Positions 6,111 to 10,122 of a stretch of DNA of 10,122 nucleotides are shown here, in pieces. The DNA is from Nitrospirota bacterium. GTDB taxonomy: Bacteria; Nitrospirota; CAKKRA01; 9FT-COMBO-42-15. The notes beneath the pieces were generated by a model. The model made no database searches. It was not told where the DNA came from and saw only the letters and a program-made list of their open reading frames with translations. The DNA is taken from positions 1 through 10,122 of the forward strand of contig JAHFEP010000097.1 in the NCBI GenBank assembly GCA_023248415.1, given 5' to 3'. A program made the position numbers and the translations under genes. How positions within the stretch are numbered: the first letter of the stretch is position 1; the number at the start of each line of letters is the position of its first letter.

Positions 6111-6270
6111 TCGGCAGGGAACTTTCCTTTATTGTAAGGAGGTCTATATCGCTGTCTTTAGTGGGGTTGCCGTATGCGTATGAGCCGAAAAGTATAACCT
6201 TCAAGGGACTGAACTTTTCCGCAATCTTATTGACTATCTCATTGATTATTTTCTTATAATCTTCTGTCAT
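6073..6270 (-). pseudogene. Truncated MNT-domain nucleotidyltransferase (antitoxin of an MNT-HEPN pair)
   Basis: The 65-residue ORF begins as a minimal nucleotidyltransferase. A helix (IINEIVNKIAEKF) leads to VILFGSYAYGNPTKDSDIDLLTI, with the family's GSYAxG (residues 29-34) and the metal-binding D-x-D in DSDIDL (39-44). After KESSLPRHYR it stops matching, and it ends SKGIL at residue 65, whereas complete members are about 95-140 residues. The missing part includes the third catalytic acidic strand. The break is where the HEPN-like tail begins in another frame, so an internal deletion joined the front of the antitoxin gene to the end of the toxin gene. The start ATG at 6270 has only a weak Shine-Dalgarno. 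The product, if made, should be inactive. Confidence 0.7.
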
Positions 6271-6421
6271 AATTTATGCCCGGATTATTAATGACAATTT
6301 AATTATTATAATGATTGCTAATGAGTTTGAATTGATTCTTTTCATCATATTTACTTTTTCTCATATTAGTTATAATTTAGCAAGATTATATATTTTTTTA
6401 TTTGTCAATACAAGGGTAAAT

Positions 6422-6561
6422 CCGAAAAATAGACATAGAAAGTTGTCATTGCGAGCAAAGCGAAGCAATCTCACCTTTTGCAATGAGATTGCCACGCACC
6501 CTTCGGGTGCTCGCAATGACAGGTAATTCAATGCTTTCATTATTCTATGTCTATTTTTCGG
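6422..6561. mobile_element. MITE-like non-coding element, 140 bp, with 19-bp perfect terminal inverted repeats
   Basis: The left end CCGAAAAATAGACATAGAA (6422-6440) is the exact reverse complement of the right end (6543-6561). Both ends are directly flanked by TAAAT (6417-6421 and 6562-6566), which fits a 5-bp target-site duplication. The element has no coding potential, so it would depend on a transposase elsewhere. Its centre carries a second palindrome (6444-6521). It fills about half of the 298-base gap between the MNT fragment and the HD-GYP gene. I see nothing else in that gap (6271-6421). The right flank lies two bases from the HD-GYP stop codon, so the element forms the 3' end of that gene's mRNA. 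Confidence 0.75.
6444..6521. repeat. Internal interspersed palindromic repeat of the TCATTGCGAGC type
   Basis: TGTCATTGCGAGCA (6444-6457) pairs with TGCTCGCAATGACA (6508-6521). Inside it, GCAATCTCA (6465-6473) pairs with TGAGATTGC (6484-6492), and a small hairpin CACCC-TTC-GGGTG sits at 6497-6509. The wording 'TCATTGCGAGC...GAAGCAATCT' is familiar from abundant short palindromes in many bacterial genomes. It may be an older repeat carried within the larger element or inserted into it. Confidence 0.7.
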
Positions 6562-6568
6562 TAAATGC

Positions 6569-8029
6569 TTATAAGAAATATTCTGCAATATCAATATTAA
6601 ACTTCTTTGGGTCCTCTCCCCTTACAATAGACCTTTTGTATTTGCCTGTTGCAGGGTCTGTTTCTGAAAGGTCTGCTATCAGCTTTACATTTCTGTTTGT
6701 TCCGCTTGCATCAGTTATCAATATTACCTTTGGCCTGTCAAGTTTCTCCGGATTTGGATTTGACTGAAAGACAAGACCCATCTCCCGTGTGTCAAGTATT
6801 ACCAATGTGCCAATTGGATATATGCCTAACATATTGACAAAGACCTTTAATACCAGAGGGTCATAATATCTGCCTGCCCTGTCCCACATAAGGCTCAGGG
6901 CCTTGTCAGGCGAAAAAGGGATTTTATTATACACCCTTGCAGAGGTCATTGCATCATAGCAGTCTGCTAAGCTTACAATCTTGCTAAAGAGATTCAGCGG
7001 CCATTTGTTTTTTATCTTTGGGTAGCCTGATAAATCAAAATTAAGATGGTGCTCAAATGTAACAATCATGGACTTTACAGCAAGTTCATTTAAACCCTTC
7101 ATCTTTAAAAGTGTGGTAACTCCGTGTACCGGGTGACTTCTAATCATTGCCCATTCCTCGTCGTTAAACTCAAGGGTTTTATGCAGTATATCAACAGGGA
7201 TTGTAATCTTTCCGATATCATGAAATACAGCCGCAAGTCCGAGTTCGCTCAGATGTGTCTTTGAAAAGCCGAGCCTCTGCCCAAGTGCAATAGAAAGCAC
7301 GCATACATTTACACAGTGGTTGTATGTATATTCATCGTAATTTTTAATTGTAGTCAGGCCAAGAACAGAGATCTCCTCCTGCATGATGAGGTCTACGATA
7401 GACTGTACAGCCCTCTTTGCCTTCCTGACATTTACTGTCTGGTTGAGCCTTGCATTATCCATTATTTCTTTAGTTACAGCAACAGCATTGAAATAGCTCC
7501 TCTTTGCAGCATCCTTTGTGGTTTCAGCTTCTGTAAATCTGTATTCTTCTTTCTCATGTTTTAATTTAGCGATGTCTATGCCTGTTATGCCTGCGCTGTC
7601 TATCTGCATCTCAAATGCCTCAAATATTGAGCCCTTTGAGGCTGTAAAGTTTAAAAAGATATGGACAAACTTTTTTAAATCCTTTTGCTCTAAGTTGCTT
7701 TTAAATATTATTGAACCGATTTCTCTTTTTTTCAGCTCTGTAATTATGTAATTAAAGCTGACAAATCCCTCTATATCCTGCTTCAGCCTTGTATCCTCAA
7801 AATAAAAATAATCGCCCTTAAGCAAAAGCATTACATCCCCGTCTTTTTTTAACATGGGAGATAATGTCTTTATAAGATTATCCATTGTATGAAGAAAGGC
7901 AACATTATTCGGGTCGTGAACCTGGGCAGTCTTTAAAATTATATAAAGCTGATTTACGATATTCCTGCCTGTGCGCGCAAGATTCTCAATCTGTAGAAAG
8001 GTTGATTGTCTCTCTTTTTCAGCAGCCAT
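6569..8029 (-). CDS. HD-GYP domain protein (probable cyclic-di-GMP phosphodiesterase) with an N-terminal helical domain
   Basis: A 486-residue soluble protein. Residues about 15-150 form a helical domain resembling the N-terminus of the neighbouring HEAT protein. An HD-GYP domain spans about 205-405: His238 in YNHCVNVCVLS, HDIGK at 270-274, SHPVHG at 299-303, HH at 327-328, LSGYP at 334-337 and SLADCYDAMTS around Asp356. HD-GYP proteins hydrolyse c-di-GMP using these metal ligands. The set looks complete, although the usual DGxGYP reads DLSGYP here. A beta-rich tail follows (IYPIGTLVILDTREMG from about 403). There is no membrane segment or receiver domain, so input probably comes through the N-terminal domain. 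AGAGG precedes ATG 8029, 15 bases after the upstream gene's stop, so both are cotranscribed. A MITE-like element lies just beyond the stop codon. Confidence 0.9.
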   Translation of the reverse strand: MAAEKERQSTFLQIENLARTGRNIVNQLYIILKTAQVHDPNNVAFLHTMDNLIKTLSPMLKKDGDVMLLLKGDYFYFEDTRLKQDIEGFVSFNYIITELKKREIGSIIFKSNLEQKDLKKFVHIFLNFTASKGSIFEAFEMQIDSAGITGIDIAKLKHEKEEYRFTEAETTKDAAKRSYFNAVAVTKEIMDNARLNQTVNVRKAKRAVQSIVDLIMQEEISVLGLTTIKNYDEYTYNHCVNVCVLSIALGQRLGFSKTHLSELGLAAVFHDIGKITIPVDILHKTLEFNDEEWAMIRSHPVHGVTTLLKMKGLNELAVKSMIVTFEHHLNFDLSGYPKIKNKWPLNLFSKIVSLADCYDAMTSARVYNKIPFSPDKALSLMWDRAGRYYDPLVLKVFVNMLGIYPIGTLVILDTREMGLVFQSNPNPEKLDRPKVILITDASGTNRNVKLIADLSETDPATGKYKRSIVRGEDPKKFNIDIAEYFL

Positions 8030-8044
8030 TGTTTATCCTCTTTG

Positions 8045-9844
8045 TTAAGAGTGTGATGAGGGACTTCCCATTGAGTTTTTTATCTCTGTAATTGCCCTAA
8101 GCCGTACACTCTCTATCTTTGAACCCGGTTTTTCCTTGAGGCCTTGAAGAACAGACAGGGCATCATTGGTTCCTGTCTTGCTAAGGCCATAAACAGCGCA
8201 CATCCTTAATTCTTCGTAGGCAGAACGGCTAAACCACGGTCTTTTTGTATAGATATTCTTTAAGAAGGGCACAACCTCATTAGAGCCGAGCTTACCCAGC
8301 GCCTCAAAGAATTCCTTCTTCTCAGCGAATTCAAATTTTTTGAATCCTTCATGGCTGATGAATTCTATTAATGGCTGGACAGCCTTTTTATGATCAAGGG
8401 ACGCCAAACCCTTTACAGCCTGAATGCGCACCTCGCTGTTATTATCGGAAATTACTGTAAGCAGCAGATCCTTTGCCTGGTCGCCGCTGATTTTCATTAA
8501 TGATTTTATGCTTTCAAGCCGCACGCGCGGCTCATCGTATTTCAACGTCCGTTTTAAATATTCAATGCCCTTTGCCTTGCCGAGCCTGCCGAGGATATAG
8601 ACAATATTCCTTACAATATACCACCTTTTATCATTGACCTTTCTTCCTATAATATCAATATCATCCTTTACAACCTCTGCCATAACATCACAGATATGTT
8701 TTCTTATGTTCAGATTGTTTATCTCAAGGAGCTCTAACAGATAGGCTATAGAATTTTTGTGAAGGAGGGAGAGATAGGATGAAATGGCATTTAAATCAAT
8801 TGTCTGATTTTTGCCCAGCATGGCGCCGAATTCTTTTATCCTTATTTCATCTCCAGCCCTGTCAATGGCGCGATTGATCTTCATAACCTCTTCATCAGAG
8901 AATTTTCCTTTTGCCTCTGATATTTCTCTCAGGTTTTTAAGAAGCCTGCTTGCCCTTACAATATCAGCATTGGATATCAAAAGGTCAAGCGCCTTTTCCA
9001 GAGTCTCCACAATATCAGAAAATGCCTTGAAGTCCCTTTCCATGTATAATATTTCATTTAATATATCAATTATCTTAAATGTAAAGGAGGGATTTTCTTC
9101 AGCCTCCTTCTCCTTTTTTAAAAGCTCTATCTCTTCCTCTGTAAGGGTATAGACGCTGAACACAGGCATCTCCGGGACAGGGCCTTTTGCCTTTTCCTCT
9201 GTTACAGGCATACCGCTCTCTTTTTCCAAATGCTTTTTTTGAGCAGTATCCATCTCCTGTGCCTTGACAAATTCCTGAACAGGCATCCTGTGGCTTGAGG
9301 CCTCTGTTTTAGTTTCGCCCTCGCCTGTTTCTTCTATAACAAAATATGTTATGTGCTGAAAGTTTTTCTCCCAAAGCAAGGTTACCATATCATCGTCTGT
9401 CTTTTCCGGGTCAAGGTTCGTATTTAATACATCCAGAAAATTAAGTATCTCAATATCCTCCATTCCTTCATGAAAGGTAATCTCCCTGACCCCGTCTGCA
9501 AAGAGTTTTAATGCGATATTTTCCAATTTATCAGGATTGTCGTAAACCTCCACCCCCTTATAAATCAATTTAAATTGGGTCAGCCTTAACTTTAGATTTC
9601 CGTGTTCTTCTATATAAGAATTGAATTTCTCGCTTAATTCCTCAATAAACTTCTGATAGATTGGATTGCTTTCCGGATAGAGCCTTGATGTTTTTATCGC
9701 CTTGGTAAGCGCGCCGATAACATCCCTTGCCTTCTGAAGTTCAAGAGGCGGTACCGCACCTTCAGCAGCAGCGGCTGAACCTGCTTCGGGTGGTTCAGAT
9801 TTTTCCCCTGATTCCTTTAAATGCTTAAATATGTTTTCAGCCAT
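8045..9844 (-). CDS. HEAT-repeat protein with an N-terminal domain shared with the adjacent HD-GYP protein
   Basis: A 599-residue soluble protein of unknown role. After an Ala/Glu/Pro-rich start (residues 1-34) comes a helical domain (about 35-170) with LTKAIKTSRLYPESNPIYQKF and DGVREITFHEGMEDIEILNFLDVL. The middle (about 171-250) is low-complexity, charged and probably flexible. Helices at 255-345 lead into HEAT-like repeats from about 360 to 590. Clear units include WYIVRNIVYILGRLGKAKGIEYL, PRVRLESIKSLMKI and SEVRIQAVKGLASLDHKKAVQPLI. Such arrays are protein-binding scaffolds. There is no signal peptide or catalytic motif. It is the first gene of a two-gene operon with the HD-GYP gene, so it may supply or receive signals for that enzyme; this is inference. 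The start ATG 9844 falls at the expected transcription start of the promoter at 9850-9878 and has no Shine-Dalgarno, suggesting leaderless translation. Confidence 0.88.
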   Translation of the reverse strand: MAENIFKHLKESGEKSEPPEAGSAAAAEGAVPPLELQKARDVIGALTKAIKTSRLYPESNPIYQKFIEELSEKFNSYIEEHGNLKLRLTQFKLIYKGVEVYDNPDKLENIALKLFADGVREITFHEGMEDIEILNFLDVLNTNLDPEKTDDDMVTLLWEKNFQHITYFVIEETGEGETKTEASSHRMPVQEFVKAQEMDTAQKKHLEKESGMPVTEEKAKGPVPEMPVFSVYTLTEEEIELLKKEKEAEENPSFTFKIIDILNEILYMERDFKAFSDIVETLEKALDLLISNADIVRASRLLKNLREISEAKGKFSDEEVMKINRAIDRAGDEIRIKEFGAMLGKNQTIDLNAISSYLSLLHKNSIAYLLELLEINNLNIRKHICDVMAEVVKDDIDIIGRKVNDKRWYIVRNIVYILGRLGKAKGIEYLKRTLKYDEPRVRLESIKSLMKISGDQAKDLLLTVISDNNSEVRIQAVKGLASLDHKKAVQPLIEFISHEGFKKFEFAEKKEFFEALGKLGSNEVVPFLKNIYTKRPWFSRSAYEELRMCAVYGLSKTGTNDALSVLQGLKEKPGSKIESVRLRAITEIKNSMGSPSSHS

Positions 9845-9849
9845 ACAAT

Positions 9850-9878
9850 ATTTTACCCTGTGGGCTTCAAATTGTCAA
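9850..9878 (-). promoter_or_regulatory. Strong sigma70-type promoter of the HEAT/HD-GYP operon
   Basis: A perfect TTGACA (9878-9873), a 17-base spacer and TAAAAT (9855-9850, five of six) are present on the minus strand. Five bases separate the -10 box from ATG 9844, so transcription should start at or next to the start codon. No Shine-Dalgarno is present, supporting a leaderless mRNA. Confidence 0.75.
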
Positions 9879-9926
9879 ACTAAGGAAATCTGCCATGTAA
9901 TAATGTTATCATTTACCTTAAAATAT

Positions 9927-9956
9927 TTGACATCTGTCTTGGAGCGGTGATATTAT
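9927..9956 (+). promoter_or_regulatory. Strong sigma70-type promoter of argC
   Basis: A perfect TTGACA (9927-9932), an 18-base spacer and TATTAT (9951-9956, five of six) are present. The predicted start of transcription (about 9962-9964) is only two to four bases before ATG 9966. The GGAG at 9941-9944 is inside the promoter spacer and too far from the ATG to act as a Shine-Dalgarno. Confidence 0.7.
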
Positions 9957-9965
9957 CCATTCATT

Positions 9966-10122
9966 ATGCTAAAGGTTGCAATCATAGGCGGTAGCGGATA
10001 CACAGGCGGGGAGCTTTTAAGGCTCCTCCTCTATCATACAGCGGTGGAGATTGTTGCTATTACATCAGAGAAGTCTATTGGCAAATTCGTGCCTCAACTC
10101 TTTCCAAATCTGAAAGACAAAA
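9966..10122 (+). CDS. argC: N-acetyl-gamma-glutamyl-phosphate reductase ArgC (N-terminal part, cut by window edge)
   Basis: The first 52 residues are visible; the gene continues past the right edge. The start, MLKVAIIGGSGYTGGELLRLLLYH, is the classic ArgC opening with the NADP-binding GGSGYTGxELLRLL motif. VEIVAITSEKSIGKFVPQLFPNL follows, the family's early segment leading to the dimer interface. ArgC reduces N-acetylglutamyl phosphate to the semialdehyde in arginine (ornithine) synthesis in the cytoplasm. ATG 9966 is the only sensible start: the frame is closed by TGA at 9948-9950 and nothing between them is a standard start codon. It is transcribed divergently from the HEAT/HD-GYP operon from its own promoter with almost no leader. 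I see no convincing arginine-repressor box in the 120-base intergenic region. Confidence 0.93.
   Translation, partial: MLKVAIIGGSGYTGGELLRLLLYHTAVEIVAITSEKSIGKFVPQLFPNLKDK

Noticed and set aside
6311..6594. Short open frames on both strands across the repeat element
   Set aside because: They run through the palindromes of the MITE-like element and have no Shine-Dalgarno or protein-like composition.
9901..9917. Possible arginine-repressor box upstream of argC (TAATGTTATCATTTA)
   Set aside because: Only a 4-base imperfect palindrome and a poor match to known ARG boxes; AT-rich chance is enough to explain it.

Overview
The window comes from a bacterial chromosome of moderate GC content, probably a Gram-negative-type anaerobe or thermophile-related lineage such as Nitrospirota or a deltaproteobacterial relative. 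That placement is an inference from gene style (a lipoprotein HAAT transporter, an HD-GYP/HEAT signalling pair next to argC, a 'TCATTGCGAGC' interspersed palindrome). No rRNA or other marker gene is present to confirm it. Almost everything is on the minus strand; only argC at the right edge is on the plus strand.

Left part (1-5194, minus strand): one tight operon that looks like a branched-chain amino acid (HAAT) ABC transporter with three extra genes inside it. In transcription order: a lipoprotein substrate-binding protein (4079-5194), a 57-residue basic small ORF (3893-4066), a divergent polyprenyl diphosphate synthase (2986-3912), a five-helix membrane protein of unknown function (2216-2977), then permeases LivH (1327-2205) and LivM (458-1327) and the ATPase LivG (1-457, cut by the window edge). 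Junctions are overlaps or a few bases. Two genes start from a Shine-Dalgarno that contains the previous gene's stop codon (TAGGAG), and livH appears to start at an AUU or AUA codon. The prenyl synthase, small ORF and membrane protein are the most unusual content of the window: they sit between the binding protein and its permeases, which suggests a transporter with an isoprenoid-linked job rather than an ordinary amino acid importer.

Middle (5195-6568): a small defence/stability patch. It holds a MazF-type toxin gene with an overlapping upstream antitoxin gene behind a good sigma70-type promoter, then a wrecked MNT-HEPN toxin-antitoxin pair (5' part of the nucleotidyltransferase gene joined out of frame to the last codons of the HEPN gene). 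A 140-bp MITE-like element follows, with perfect 19-bp terminal inverted repeats, 5-bp TAAAT flanking repeats and an internal nested palindrome. It is inserted two bases beyond the stop codon of the HD-GYP gene.

Right part (6569-10122): a two-gene operon coding for a HEAT-repeat protein (8045-9844) and an HD-GYP protein (6569-8029). The two proteins appear to share a homologous N-terminal helical domain, which points to a joint signalling role. Its promoter faces away from that of argC (9966 to the window end). Both promoters have near-consensus -35/-10 boxes placed so that transcription should begin at or within about three bases of the start codons, so both mRNAs are predicted to be leaderless or nearly so.
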